From contig CAMDOH010000017.1 of NCBI GenBank assembly GCA_945903605.1, positions 1 through 43,391 on the forward strand: DNA of 43,391 nucleotides. The letters are read 5' to 3'. Shown piece by piece: positions 18,061 through 26,913 of this stretch (position 1 is the first letter of the stretch; every line of letters begins with the position of its first letter). The notes under the pieces are model-generated. The model was not told where the DNA came from. It ran no database searches and saw nothing but the letters and a program-made list of their open reading frames with translations. The position numbers and the translations under genes are program-made. The DNA is from Akkermansia muciniphila. GTDB lineage: Bacteria > Verrucomicrobiota > Verrucomicrobiia > Limisphaerales > UBA1100.

Positions 18061-18941
18061 CGCCGCAATCTCCGCTTTTCACGTTTGACGAAAAAGCGCG
18101 CCAAAGCTGCAATGTAAGATTCATCGGTCTGAATCTGGATGCGGTCGATTCCCAGTCCATTGAATTGTTGTTCGAGCTGCGCATCGAATCCCGTTTGCGC
18201 AGCGGCGAATCGCTGGCGCACTTGCTCGCGGCTTGTGTCTATCTCAACGACTTCGCTTGTCTCGGCATCTTCGAGCAGCAATCGTCCGAGGCTGGGGAGT
18301 TGTTGTTCGTACCGGTCTTGGATTTGCACGGCGACGACGTCGTGTCTGCGATTGGCTCGGCGCAGGGCGGTGAGGTGGATTGGCCCAAGGAAATCGGAAA
18401 TAAGAATCACGATGCCTTTGCGCAAACTGATCCGTGATAGAAATTCGAGGGCTGACTCCAGGCGCGTTCCTTTGTCGCGAGGTCGATGGCAAAGAATGTC
18501 GCGAACGACGCGCAGGACATGCCGGTTGCCTTTTCCTGGCGGAATGTATTTCTCAACCGTCTCGGTGAACAGAATGAGGCCGACTTTGTCCTGGTTGTTG
18601 ATGGCTGAATAGGCGAGCACGGAGGCAACTTCGGCGGCTAATTCGCGTTTGGATTGTTGTCGGGAACCAAACCGGCCAGAAGCGCTCAGATCCACCAACA
18701 GCATCACGGTGAGTTCACGTTCTTCGATGAACTTTTTGATGAACGGCTGGTTCATGCGCGCGGTCACGTTCCAGTCGATGAAGCGGATATCATCGCCAGG
18801 ATGATATTCGCGCACCTCGTCGAAATTCATCCCGCGCCCTTTGAAGACGCTGTGGTACTGGCCAGAAAGCGAATCGCTGACGAGCCGTCGAGTGCGGATC
18901 TCAATCTGCCGGATCTTTCGCAGTAACTCGGGCGCGATCAT
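18057..18941 (-). CDS. DUF58 domain protein of the MoxR/Bat operon
   Basis: A 294-residue cytosolic protein with the DUF58 hallmark REYHPGDDIRFIDWNVTAR (about residues 44-62) and a VWA-like fold with a DxSxS-type metal site in LLVDLSASGRFG. The C-terminal third holds the rest of the VWA-like fold (GIVILISDFLGP). DUF58 proteins occur next to MoxR ATPases and are presumed to be their substrates or adaptors. It starts 12 bp after the MoxR stop and overlaps the next gene by four bases. Confidence 0.92.
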   Translation of the reverse strand: MIAPELLRKIRQIEIRTRRLVSDSLSGQYHSVFKGRGMNFDEVREYHPGDDIRFIDWNVTARMNQPFIKKFIEERELTVMLLVDLSASGRFGSRQQSKRELAAEVASVLAYSAINNQDKVGLILFTETVEKYIPPGKGNRHVLRVVRDILCHRPRDKGTRLESALEFLSRISLRKGIVILISDFLGPIHLTALRRANRRHDVVAVQIQDRYEQQLPSLGRLLLEDAETSEVVEIDTSREQVRQRFAAAQTGFDAQLEQQFNGLGIDRIQIQTDESYIAALARFFVKREKRRLRR

Positions 18942-18953
18942 AGCCGGCGCACT

Positions 18954-19946
18954 TTATGGCACGGGCAGTTTGTCGAGGATCGTCTGGACGATCGTCTCGC
19001 TGTTTTTTTCTTCCGCCTCGGCTTCGTAGGTGATGCTGACTCTGTGGCGGAGCACATCCATCGCGATGCTCTTGATGTCGTGTGGCGTCACGTAACCGCG
19101 CCCTCTCAAAAAGGCATGTGCCTTCGAGGCGAGCGCCAAGTAAATGGTTGCTCGTGGCGATGCGCCCAGTTGGATCAGTCCTTTGAGCGGCAGCCGGTAT
19201 TTCTCCGGCTCGCGAGTGGCGCAAACAAGATCGACGATGTATTCTTTGAGCAGGTCATCGAGGTGGATGCGGTTGATCGATTCGCGTGCGGCGAGGATCT
19301 GTTTGGAATCAATAATGGGGCTGGCTTGGGGCAGGGCGCCCGTGCGCGCCATGGCGTCGAGAATCTGTCGTTCCTCAGTCCGGTTCGGATAACCAATCTT
19401 GAGCTTCAACATGAATCGGTCGACCTGCGCTTCGGGCAACGTGTAGGTTCCCTCCTGTTCGATCGGATTTTCCGTGGCCAGCACGAGAAACGGTTCTTCC
19501 AGCGGATGCGAGTGGTCGCCGATGGTAACTTGTTTTTCCTGCATGGCCTCCAAGAGCGCACTTTGGACTTTGGCCGGCGCACGATTGATTTCATCGGCGA
19601 GGACAATGTTGGCAAAGATCGGCCCTTTGCGTGTCGCGAAGGCGCCGGATTGCGGGTTGTAAATCTGCGTGCCGATGATGTCCGCCGGCAACATGTCCGG
19701 CGTGAATTGCAGGCGCGAGAATTTGACCTGTAAAGTCGCCGCGAGTGTTTTGACCGCGAGCGTTTTGGCGAGGCCAGGCACGCCCTCGATCAACACGTGG
19801 CCATTGGCCAGCAGGCCGATGATCAGCCGCTCGATGAGATACGACTGTCCGATGATGACCTTGTGGATTTCGTTCGTGAGCGGCGCGATGAATCGCGATT
19901 GTTCCTGAATCGATTCGTCCAGTGCTTTGATTTCGTCCTTGTTCAT
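18954..19946 (-). CDS. MoxR-family AAA+ ATPase
   Basis: A 330-residue AAA+ chaperone-like ATPase. Walker A is GVPGLAKT (residues 55-62) and Walker B is NIVLADEINR. The sensor and pre-sensor insert EEPFLVLATENPIEQEGTY is typical of MoxR/RavA-like proteins. It is the first gene of the bat operon. By analogy, MoxR proteins act on VWA-domain partners for envelope or cofactor maturation; the target here is unknown. ATG at 19946. The 76-bp gap upstream has no convincing promoter pair, only a TTGACG with poorly placed -10 candidates. Confidence 0.95.
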   Translation of the reverse strand: MNKDEIKALDESIQEQSRFIAPLTNEIHKVIIGQSYLIERLIIGLLANGHVLIEGVPGLAKTLAVKTLAATLQVKFSRLQFTPDMLPADIIGTQIYNPQSGAFATRKGPIFANIVLADEINRAPAKVQSALLEAMQEKQVTIGDHSHPLEEPFLVLATENPIEQEGTYTLPEAQVDRFMLKLKIGYPNRTEERQILDAMARTGALPQASPIIDSKQILAARESINRIHLDDLLKEYIVDLVCATREPEKYRLPLKGLIQLGASPRATIYLALASKAHAFLRGRGYVTPHDIKSIAMDVLRHRVSITYEAEAEEKNSETIVQTILDKLPVP

Positions 19947-20022
19947 TGAAGTCTCAATGCGCGCTCTCTACAGGCATCGCCGCCGTTTGGGAAGCCGTCA
20001 ATACTCGCAACCCTTCTTCCGA

Positions 20023-20937
20023 TTACGAGATCACGTGCCGCGCCGATTCGATGTCCTTCGCAATCTGGCTTCGGAGCGCCTCCACTGTGGCAAACTTACA
20101 TTCCTTGCGGAGTAGGCCGATCAATTCCAATTCAAGTGTGGCGCCGTACAAATCACCATCGTAGCCGATCAGGTGCGCCTCCACTGTCGCTTTCAATTGC
20201 GCGCCAAATGTCGGCCGGGTTCCGATGTTCACTGCAACAGCGAACTGCCGGCCACCCACCCACGTTCTCGCCGAATAAACTCCATTGGGCGGTTTGGCCA
20301 AACCAACGACATCCAGATTCGCAGTGGGGACATCTATCGTGCGGCCGCGTCCTTCTCCACGACAGACTTTGCCTGCAAGCGTGTAAGCTCGTCCCAACAA
20401 TTTGGAGGCCGCAATGAAATCACCCTGTTGCACGGCCTCACGAATTCTTGTGCTGCTCACCGCTTGCCCATCAATCATCACCGGCGGCAAGCGACAGACT
20501 TCGAAACCGCTCTTCGCGCCCAGTTCCGTCAGCAAGTCGGCATTGCCCTGTCGACGGTGGCCAAAGAAAAAGTCGGCGCCGATGCAGACGCGGGTGATCC
20601 GGCCAGAAGCCTGCAGGATTTTCTGCACGAATTCTGTGGGTGAAAGCTGACTAAGCGCTTTATCGAAGCGCAGCACCAACGCAACTTCGAATCCCAATCG
20701 TTCAATGGATTTGAGACGTTGATCGAGGGATTGAATGAAGGGCGGAGTATGGCTGGGCGCAACGATTTGATTTGGGTGAACGTCGAATGTGATCGCCATC
20801 GATCGGGCGGAGTTTTTTGCGGCCTCGTCGATCACGCGAAGTAACACGGCTTGATGACCGAGATGAACGCCATCAAAGAGACCGATTCCGGCGCAGAGAT
20901 TTCCGGCCAAGAATTCGGGCTGATCGAAGATCGTCAT
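20023..20937 (-). CDS. ribF: Bifunctional riboflavin kinase/FAD synthetase RibF
   Basis: A 304-residue enzyme that phosphorylates riboflavin to FMN and adenylylates it to FAD. The N-terminal FAD-synthetase half carries the nucleotidyltransferase motif GLFDGVHLGHQA (His 25 and His 28). The riboflavin-kinase half begins near residue 180 (LGRAYTLAGKVCRGEGRGRTIDVPTANL) with the GVYSARTWVGG strand. The start overlaps the truB stop (ATGA). It is the last gene of the nusA-infB-rbfA-nrnA-truB-ribF order, a common arrangement. Confidence 0.96.
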   Translation of the reverse strand: MTIFDQPEFLAGNLCAGIGLFDGVHLGHQAVLLRVIDEAAKNSARSMAITFDVHPNQIVAPSHTPPFIQSLDQRLKSIERLGFEVALVLRFDKALSQLSPTEFVQKILQASGRITRVCIGADFFFGHRRQGNADLLTELGAKSGFEVCRLPPVMIDGQAVSSTRIREAVQQGDFIAASKLLGRAYTLAGKVCRGEGRGRTIDVPTANLDVVGLAKPPNGVYSARTWVGGRQFAVAVNIGTRPTFGAQLKATVEAHLIGYDGDLYGATLELELIGLLRKECKFATVEALRSQIAKDIESARHVIS

Positions 20938-21662
20938 GGTTGCTGGATCATTGCTACGAGCTGTCCAAAAGGGATGACGCGGGACTTGATCTCATCGATG
21001 CTCAGATGGGGGATGGCTTCCAATTCGACGGCGTTGGAAACATCGAACTTACCGGAGCGAGTTCGGCGCAGACGGTTGAGATGCGCGCCGCAGCCGATTT
21101 TCTTTCCCATGTCGTGAGCAAGGCTTCGCACATAAGTTCCCTTTGTGCATGACACGCGGAAGAAGGCCATGGGCTCGTCGTAACGGGAAAATTGAAATTC
21201 AAAAATGTGGATGAGCCGGCTTTTGCGCTCCACCTCTTTACCTTTGCGAGCGAGTTTGTATAGAGGAACACCGCCTTGTTTCACTGCGGAAATCATGGGT
21301 GGTTCCTGCATGAGGTCCCCGACAAACTCGGAGGAGTATTGGTTGAGCGCAGAAAGATCTAGTGGCGGCACGGCATGGTGTTCGGTGGGTTTGCCATCGG
21401 CATCGTGACTGTCGGTGGCAATGCCAAATTCGATGACGCCTTCGTAGGTCTTGTTGTCGGACATCAGTTTTTCGGAGAGACGTGTGGCACGGCCAAGCAC
21501 GAGAATCAGCAGGCCGGTTGCAGCGGGATCGAGTGTGCCGCAATGGCCGACTTTTTTGACGCAAAGCTGGTCGCGCACGAGGTCAACGATGTCGTGCGAG
21601 GTTGGGCCTGCCGGTTTGTCCACCAGTAAAGCGCCATCGAGTTCGAGGTAATCTTGCATCAT
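20934..21662 (-). CDS. truB: tRNA pseudouridine-55 synthase TruB
   Basis: A 242-residue enzyme converting U55 of the tRNA T-loop to pseudouridine. The catalytic Asp is in GHCGTLDPAATGLL (Asp 45). The N-terminal GALLVDKPAGPTSHD and the substrate-loop region TKGTYVRSLAHDMG are typical. Two adjacent ATGs (21662 and 21659) are possible starts. It is close to the minimal TruB length, with a short C-terminus and no clear PUA domain. It lies 12 bp after nrnA and overlaps ribF by four bases. Confidence 0.96.
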   Translation of the reverse strand: MMQDYLELDGALLVDKPAGPTSHDIVDLVRDQLCVKKVGHCGTLDPAATGLLILVLGRATRLSEKLMSDNKTYEGVIEFGIATDSHDADGKPTEHHAVPPLDLSALNQYSSEFVGDLMQEPPMISAVKQGGVPLYKLARKGKEVERKSRLIHIFEFQFSRYDEPMAFFRVSCTKGTYVRSLAHDMGKKIGCGAHLNRLRRTRSGKFDVSNAVELEAIPHLSIDEIKSRVIPFGQLVAMIQQP

Positions 21663-21674
21663 GTGGCGTTGCGA

Positions 21675-22649
21675 TTATTTCAAAGCAGCTCGGATGGCTT
21701 TGAGCACCTTGCGCTGTATTTCATTGGGCGACCCTTCGATTCGTGCGCCGGCTGCGGCTTTGTGTCCGCCACCGCCGAATTGGAGCGCGATGTCGCTGAC
21801 ATTCACGGAGTGATCTTTTGAGCGCAGGCTGATTCGGATTTGATTGGGCGCGACCTCTTCAAAAATGCAGGCGACAACGACGGGTTCGATGTCGCGAATG
21901 TAATCAATCAATCCTTCTGATTCGTTGGGGTGGGCACCGGCACGATTGTAATCGCGCATGCGCAGCCAGCAGTAGGCGATGCGGTTGGACTGTGTGAGTT
22001 TGAAATGGTTGTAAAGGTGTTGCTGGAGGCGGACTCGGGAGAGGGGATGGGATTGATACACCTCGCGGCAGACGGTTGATAAATCAGCGCCGTGATGCAC
22101 CAGCTCGGCAGCCGTATGATACGTCGATGGTAGGGTGGTAGGATATTGGAACGAACCCGTGTCCGTTGAGATCGCCGTGAAGAGGCAATTGGCGATTTTG
22201 GGAGTGATGGGCCAGCGAGCTTCCTTGATGAGCCGAAAGGCCAGTTCGCCGCTGGAGGGTTGGCGCGATGAGATCCAATTCAAATCGCCAAACCGGGTGT
22301 TGCTGGTGTGATGATCAATGTTGATGAGCAGCTTTCGATCCTGGATGAATTCGCAAACGGTGCCGAGCCGCTCATACGATGCGGCGTCGATGGCGATCAC
22401 GCAGTCGAACGACCTGCCTTTTTCCGGCGTGCAAAGGATGCCGGTGCGATCGAGAAAGCGGAGTTTATCGGGGACGGGGTCTTGATTCCAGCAAACCACA
22501 TCTTTGCCATGCTCGCGGATGGCCAAGGCGAGGGCGAGTTGTGATCCGATACAATCGCCATCGGGACGAATGTGGCCGGTCACGCAGAGTGTCTTGCTCC
22601 CAGCGATGGCCGCCAAAATCTTTTCAATGGCCTTCGGGGTTTTCTTCAT
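21675..22649 (-). CDS. nrnA: Bifunctional oligoribonuclease/pAp phosphatase NrnA (DHH family)
   Basis: A 324-residue DHH-DHHA1 phosphoesterase. DHH motif I is GHIRPDGDCIGS, motif III is INIDHHTSNTRFGD, and the DHHA1 domain has the glycine-rich FGGGGHKAAAGA near the C-terminus. NrnA-type enzymes degrade nano-RNA and 3'-phosphoadenosine-5'-phosphate. The ATG at 22649 lies inside rbfA, an overlap of 26 bp. No later ATG before the first conserved motif fits better, so the overlap is probably real and suggests translational coupling. Confidence 0.94.
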   Translation of the reverse strand: MKKTPKAIEKILAAIAGSKTLCVTGHIRPDGDCIGSQLALALAIREHGKDVVCWNQDPVPDKLRFLDRTGILCTPEKGRSFDCVIAIDAASYERLGTVCEFIQDRKLLINIDHHTSNTRFGDLNWISSRQPSSGELAFRLIKEARWPITPKIANCLFTAISTDTGSFQYPTTLPSTYHTAAELVHHGADLSTVCREVYQSHPLSRVRLQQHLYNHFKLTQSNRIAYCWLRMRDYNRAGAHPNESEGLIDYIRDIEPVVVACIFEEVAPNQIRISLRSKDHSVNVSDIALQFGGGGHKAAAGARIEGSPNEIQRKVLKAIRAALK

Positions 22650-22992
22650 CGGCGATTTTGAGTTCGTTCAGAAGTTCGATGACGCGATTGCCGCGCTCGA
22701 TCGAGTCGTCGACAATGAAGCGGATGACGGGCGTGTAACGAAGTTCCACGTTTTTGGCCAGGAGCATTTGCAGATAGCCGCGCTTGTCTTTCAGGAATTG
22801 TTCGGCGGCCAGTCGTTGTTGCTTGTTGCCAAATACGCCGATGAAGACGGTGCACGAATGCAGATCTTCGGCCATCCCAACATCGTTCACAGTCAAAACG
22901 CCTGTCGTTTCTGTGGGGACTTCGCGACGGAGAATCTCGCTCAAGTTACGCTTGAGGAGTTCCCGCACCTGTTGTTTACGGCGGGAGGACAT
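22624..22992 (-). CDS. rbfA: 30S ribosome-binding factor RbfA
   Basis: A 122-residue KH-type protein of normal RbfA length that acts in late 30S maturation. Visible features are RKQQVRELLKRNLSEILRREV, the TVNDVGMAEDLHSCTVFIGVFG strands and the LRYTPVIRFIVDDSIERGNRV motif near the C-terminus. Eight bp separate it from infB. It is one of the few genes here with a partial Shine-Dalgarno-like AGAGG before the start (ATG at 22992). Confidence 0.95.
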   Translation of the reverse strand: MSSRRKQQVRELLKRNLSEILRREVPTETTGVLTVNDVGMAEDLHSCTVFIGVFGNKQQRLAAEQFLKDKRGYLQMLLAKNVELRYTPVIRFIVDDSIERGNRVIELLNELKIADEENPEGH

Positions 22993-23000
22993 GGTGCCTC

Positions 23001-25370
23001 TTAAAGTTGCTGCGCGATCTTTTCCACCGAGAAGGATTCGATTAAGTCGCCCGTCTGAAAGGCGTCAAACCCTGAAAGGCGAATGCCGCAATCCATGCCG
23101 GTTCGAACCACATCGACGTCCTCTTTGAATCGTCGCAGTGAAAGGATGTCGCCTTCAAAAATCATTTCCTGCCGGCGTTTGACACGGACTTTGCCACGGA
23201 CAAGTCGGCCGGAAGCCACCACACAACCCGCCACAACGCCTCCTTTGGACAACGGGAACAGATCGCGCACTTCTGCCGCGCCGATCGTGGATTCCTTGAG
23301 AATGGGGTCGAGCAAGCCGGCCATGGCCGCTTTCACTTCATCAACCAATTCGTAGATGATCTTGTACTGCTTGATCTGCACGCCGTGGTGCTTGGCCGTA
23401 TCAATCACGCCTTTGTCCACACGAGTGTGGAAACCGAGCACGACGGCTTTGGACGCCGCCGCAAGCAACGCATCCGAATCGGTCACAGTACCGACGGCGC
23501 TGTGGATGACTTCCACCGTCACCTTATCAGAAATCACTTTACCAAGCGCCTCGACAATCGCCTCGACAGAACCTTGAGTGTCGGCCTTGACGATCAGCTT
23601 GAGTGTCTTGGAAGTTTCGGCCTCGATGGTGGCGAAAAGATTTTCGAGAGTCACGGTCGGGCCACGTTCTTCGAGATGCTGCAATCGTGCCTCGGCGCGG
23701 CGCTCTTCGGCTTCCGTGCGGGCTTCGGTTTCATCTTCCAAAACACGGAACATGAGTCCCGCTGCGGGTACCCCGTTCAAGCCCAATACGCGCGCGGCAA
23801 CTGAAGGGCCAGCTTCTTTCAAACGATCGCCGCCTTCGTTGATCAACGCGCGGACTTTTCCATAATGCTCGTCGCAGAGAATCACATCGCCCGTCTTCAA
23901 CGTGCCGCGCCGAACTAGAACCGTGGCCGTCGGACCACCGGGTTCAAGGCCAGACTCAATCACGTTGCCGGTGGCAAGCGCTTTGGGATTGGCCTTGAGT
24001 TCCATGACTTCGGCTTGAAGCAAGATGGACTCCAATAGTTTGTCCACGCCCTTCTTGGTGATCGCGGAGCAATCGACAAATATCGTCTTGCCGCCCCATT
24101 CTTCGCATTGCAGATCGTGATCTTGCAATTGCTGCCGGACGCGAAGTGGGTTTGCATTGGGGTGGTCGCATTTGTTGACGGCAACCATGATTTGCGCTTT
24201 GGCAGCCACGGCGTGATTGAGCGCCTCGATGGTCTGCGGCATCACGCCATCGTTTGCCGCGACGACCAGCACGACGATGTCAGTGACATTCGCGCCGCGC
24301 GCGCGCATCGCGCTGAAGGCAGCGTGTCCGGGAGTATCGAGAAACGTGATCTGCTGAAATTCTTTTTTCCGTTCAGGATGGGGGAATGAAATGGTGTACG
24401 CACCAATGTGCTGTGTGATGCCACCGGCTTCACCCGCAGCGACGTCCGCCTTGCGAATCACATCCAGCAACGAGGTTTTGCCGTGGTCGACATGTCCCAT
24501 GATGGTGACCACCGGCGGGCGCATGACCAGATCTTCGGGCCGATCGGCTACGACTTTGACTTCGGGTGCTGGTTCGGGCGCCGTTTGACCGGGACCTTTG
24601 ATGCGTTTCTTGGCTTCGAATTTGAAACCCCGTTTGGCGCAAAGTTTTTGCGCTGTCACTTCGTCGATCGCTTGATTGACGTTGGCGAATATCCCCAACT
24701 CCATCAAGTCGGCGATGACTTGAAAGGGTTTCCGATTTAACTTCTCCGCCAGTTCTCGCACGATGATCGGCGGTTTGAGAGTGATGACCACCGCATTTGC
24801 AGCGACGGCATAAGTGGGGGCACGGGGACCTGGCGCTGGACCCCGAGATGGCGGGGTGAACGGCTGATTGCGTTGTGCGGGAAATCGTGAATCGGTGGCT
24901 GGCCGGACTGGTCGTGTGTCGGCCGGTTTTACATCGCGTCGATCGCCAGGTCTTGGCAAGCGAGTCGGAAGCTGGATAAATCCAATCTTCTCGCCGATGC
25001 GCGGCGCGGGCGGAGCAGCAGGAACTGCGGGAGCCGGAGGTTCAGATTTTACCTCAGTGACTGCCGCTTCGATTATAGGCTCTGGCGTGGGTTCGGGATC
25101 GAGTGCTGCGGGCGGCTCAGATGGTGCAATCGTGGCGGGTGGGGGCGGTTCTGGGGCGATGATGAGGACGGGTGCTTGGACAATCGGCGCTGGCTCGACC
25201 TTTGGCGTCGCAGCGCCACCCAGTTTTTCCTCGAGATATCCAGCAGTGATTTTGTCCAACGAACTGGAGGCCACTTTGGCATTCTTGATGCCGAGTTCTT
25301 GTGCTTTGGCGATGACAGTTTTGTTGTCGAGGCCAAGCTTCTTTGCGATATCGTAAATTCGTACGGGCAT
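23001..25370 (-). CDS. infB: Translation initiation factor IF-2
   Basis: A 789-residue GTPase that brings initiator fMet-tRNA to the 30S subunit. The N-terminal IF2_N helix ([18 protein letters not shown]) is followed by a long Pro/Ala/Glu-rich linker (about residues 55-190), a second IF2_N segment ([21 protein letters not shown]) and the G domain. The G domain has G1 GHVDHGKT at residues 292-299, G3 DTPGHAAF and G4 NKCD. Domains II, III and IV follow, ending [23 protein letters not shown] at 25370, 80 bp after nusA. Confidence 0.98.
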   Translation of the reverse strand: MPVRIYDIAKKLGLDNKTVIAKAQELGIKNAKVASSSLDKITAGYLEEKLGGAATPKVEPAPIVQAPVLIIAPEPPPPATIAPSEPPAALDPEPTPEPIIEAAVTEVKSEPPAPAVPAAPPAPRIGEKIGFIQLPTRLPRPGDRRDVKPADTRPVRPATDSRFPAQRNQPFTPPSRGPAPGPRAPTYAVAANAVVITLKPPIIVRELAEKLNRKPFQVIADLMELGIFANVNQAIDEVTAQKLCAKRGFKFEAKKRIKGPGQTAPEPAPEVKVVADRPEDLVMRPPVVTIMGHVDHGKTSLLDVIRKADVAAGEAGGITQHIGAYTISFPHPERKKEFQQITFLDTPGHAAFSAMRARGANVTDIVVLVVAANDGVMPQTIEALNHAVAAKAQIMVAVNKCDHPNANPLRVRQQLQDHDLQCEEWGGKTIFVDCSAITKKGVDKLLESILLQAEVMELKANPKALATGNVIESGLEPGGPTATVLVRRGTLKTGDVILCDEHYGKVRALINEGGDRLKEAGPSVAARVLGLNGVPAAGLMFRVLEDETEARTEAEERRAEARLQHLEERGPTVTLENLFATIEAETSKTLKLIVKADTQGSVEAIVEALGKVISDKVTVEVIHSAVGTVTDSDALLAAASKAVVLGFHTRVDKGVIDTAKHHGVQIKQYKIIYELVDEVKAAMAGLLDPILKESTIGAAEVRDLFPLSKGGVVAGCVVASGRLVRGKVRVKRRQEMIFEGDILSLRRFKEDVDVVRTGMDCGIRLSGFDAFQTGDLIESFSVEKIAQQL

Positions 25371-25409
25371 GAGGTTCGCTGCTGGTTCGGTATCTGTTCT
25401 GTTGCCAGT

Positions 25410-25430
25410 CCATGACAGTTGATGTCATGG
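25410..25430. promoter_or_regulatory. Perfect inverted repeat between nusA and infB
   Basis: CCATGACA (25410-25417) and TGTCATGG (25423-25430) flank a 5-base loop, a perfect 8-bp stem in the 80-bp nusA-infB gap. No T-run follows, so it is not a terminator. It could be an RNA processing or stability element or a protein site. Confidence 0.45.
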
Positions 25431-25450
25431 GTGGTCGGAAAAGGGTGCGG

Positions 25451-26728
25451 TCAGGTGGTGGGTGCCTCCTGTGTTTCTTTTTCACGGCGCAAGGCTTCGG
25501 CTCGGACGGCATCGATGATCGCTGCGGCACTTTCGGTTAGTCCGGGGATTTCCGCGATGTCGGCTAATTCAACTTGTTTCAAATCTTCAAAAGAATGGAA
25601 GCCGGTGTTGACGAGAATCGTGGCGTGTTCGTGGCTGATGCCAGTGATTTTTGCGAATCCATCGACAACCTGCGTGACTTTCTGGTCGAAATTGGCGATG
25701 GGCGCGGCTTCGGCATCGATGTCAATCTGCCATCCCGTGATCCGGGAAGTGAGCCGTGCGTTTTGGCCGCGCTTGCCGATGGTCAGTGAAAGTTGATCTT
25801 CGTTGACGAGCACACGGGCTTGTTTTTTCGCTTCATCGACGCTGATGCTTTTGATTCTCGCTGGAGCAAGCGCGTTGGTGATAAGCACACGGATGTCTGC
25901 ATCCCATCGGATGATGTCCACTTTTTCGTTGTTCAATTCGCGAACGATATTTTTCACCCGCTGACCGCGCAGTCCGACACAGGCGCCGACGGGATCAACA
26001 CGAGGATCGCGGGAATGAACAGCGAGCTTGGTCCGGAAACCCGGTTCACGCGCGATGCCTTTGATCTCGACAGTTCCATCGCCGATTTCAGAAACCTCGA
26101 GCTGAAATAGTCGGATGACAAACTGGGGGTCGGAACGGGAAAGAATGATTTCGGGGCCGCGAACGGTTTCTTCGACGGCTTTGACGAAGCAGCGGATTCG
26201 TTCGCCGAGTGTGTATTCCTCAATCGGAACGCGCTCGCGGTTGGGCATGATGGCTTCGTATCGGCCGAGGTCGACGATCACATCGGATCGTTCAAATCGA
26301 CGGACGATGCCGCTGACAATGTCGCCCGTGCGATCTTTGAATTCGGTGTAGATGAGGTTCTTCTCGGCGCGACGCACTTGCATCATCAATGCCTGCTTTG
26401 CAAATTGTGCCGCAACTCGGCCGAAGCCTGTGGGCGTGACTTCAATCTCGATTTCGTCACCGAGGTTGGCGTCGTCCTTGATCCGCCGAGCGTCAAAACG
26501 GGAAATCTCGTCGTGTTTGGATTGAACAATATCGACGACGATGAGCTTGGCAAATGCCTTGATCTCGCCAGATTTCGGGTTGATTTCGCAACGAAGTTCG
26601 CGCGCAGCACCGACGGCCTTCTTGGCCGCAGTGATCAAGGCTTCATTGACGGCTGCGATGAGGGTCTCACGGGAAATGCCCTTTTCCTTTTCCCAGTACT
26701 CGAGCACGGCCAAAAACTCGGCATTCAT
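25451..26728 (-). CDS. nusA: Transcription termination/antitermination factor NusA
   Basis: A 425-residue factor that binds RNA polymerase and nascent RNA. Domains in order: N-terminal RNAP-binding domain (about 1-130, MNAEFLAVLEYWEKEKGI), S1 (about 134-200, GDIVSGIVRRFERSDVIVDL), KH1 (with GACVGLRGQRVKNIVREL) and KH2 (with LSLTIGKRGQNARLTSRI), then a helix-hairpin-helix-like C-terminus (about 370-410). The ATG at 26728 gives the canonical NusA opening; an in-frame ATG at 26755 would add nine residues. It is the first gene of a six-gene translation operon. Upstream, the usual rimP neighbour is absent. Confidence 0.97.
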   Translation of the reverse strand: MNAEFLAVLEYWEKEKGISRETLIAAVNEALITAAKKAVGAARELRCEINPKSGEIKAFAKLIVVDIVQSKHDEISRFDARRIKDDANLGDEIEIEVTPTGFGRVAAQFAKQALMMQVRRAEKNLIYTEFKDRTGDIVSGIVRRFERSDVIVDLGRYEAIMPNRERVPIEEYTLGERIRCFVKAVEETVRGPEIILSRSDPQFVIRLFQLEVSEIGDGTVEIKGIAREPGFRTKLAVHSRDPRVDPVGACVGLRGQRVKNIVRELNNEKVDIIRWDADIRVLITNALAPARIKSISVDEAKKQARVLVNEDQLSLTIGKRGQNARLTSRITGWQIDIDAEAAPIANFDQKVTQVVDGFAKITGISHEHATILVNTGFHSFEDLKQVELADIAEIPGLTESAAAIIDAVRAEALRREKETQEAPTT

Positions 26729-26749
26729 ACATCGCGCCGCGTCGTCATG

Positions 26750-26790
26750 CCCCATTTGGGGAATAAAAAAGTCGGAACGGATTCCGACTT
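26750..26790 (-). promoter_or_regulatory. Leader attenuator-like hairpin before nusA
   Basis: The arms 26769-26777 and 26782-26790 form a perfect 9-bp stem (AAGTCGGAA/TTCCGACTT) with a loop that reads UCCG on the minus strand, a UNCG-type tetraloop. Six T's (complement of 26765-26770) follow. This is the form of an intrinsic terminator, yet it stands 36-60 bases before the nusA start with no minus-strand gene ahead of it, so it would act in the nusA leader. A small second hairpin, CCCC-ATTT-GGGG (26750-26761), follows at once. Attenuation is inferred; E. coli nusA is known to regulate its own operon. Confidence 0.6.
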
Positions 26791-26827
26791 CACAGCTGAC
26801 GACCCAGCAATTAACCTTTCTACACAC

Positions 26828-26855
26828 ACCGTACCGGAGGGCAAATTCTCGTCAA
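26828..26855 (-). promoter_or_regulatory. Likely promoter of the nusA operon
   Basis: Minus-strand TTGACG (26850-26855) and TACGGT (26828-26833) are separated by 16 bp. The -10 match is only 3/6. It is the only reasonable pair in the divergent gap and lies upstream of the leader hairpin, so the hairpin would be transcribed. Confidence 0.4.
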
Positions 26856-26878
26856 GCCGCATTTCTTCCCGAACGCTC

Positions 26879-26907
26879 TTGCCGAGCCAAAGTAACTCGC
26901 CTATTTT
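26879..26907 (+). promoter_or_regulatory. Possible promoter of sppA with a leaderless start
   Basis: TTGCCG (26879-26884), a 17-bp spacer and TATTTT (26902-26907) are each 4/6 matches. The expected start point falls at or next to the A of the sppA ATG at 26914, so the mRNA could be leaderless. Confidence 0.35.
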
Positions 26908-26913
26908 CGCCGT

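Noticed and set aside
19947-20022. Promoter for the moxR operon
   Set aside because: A TTGACG is present on the minus strand, but no -10 box lies at a usable spacing.
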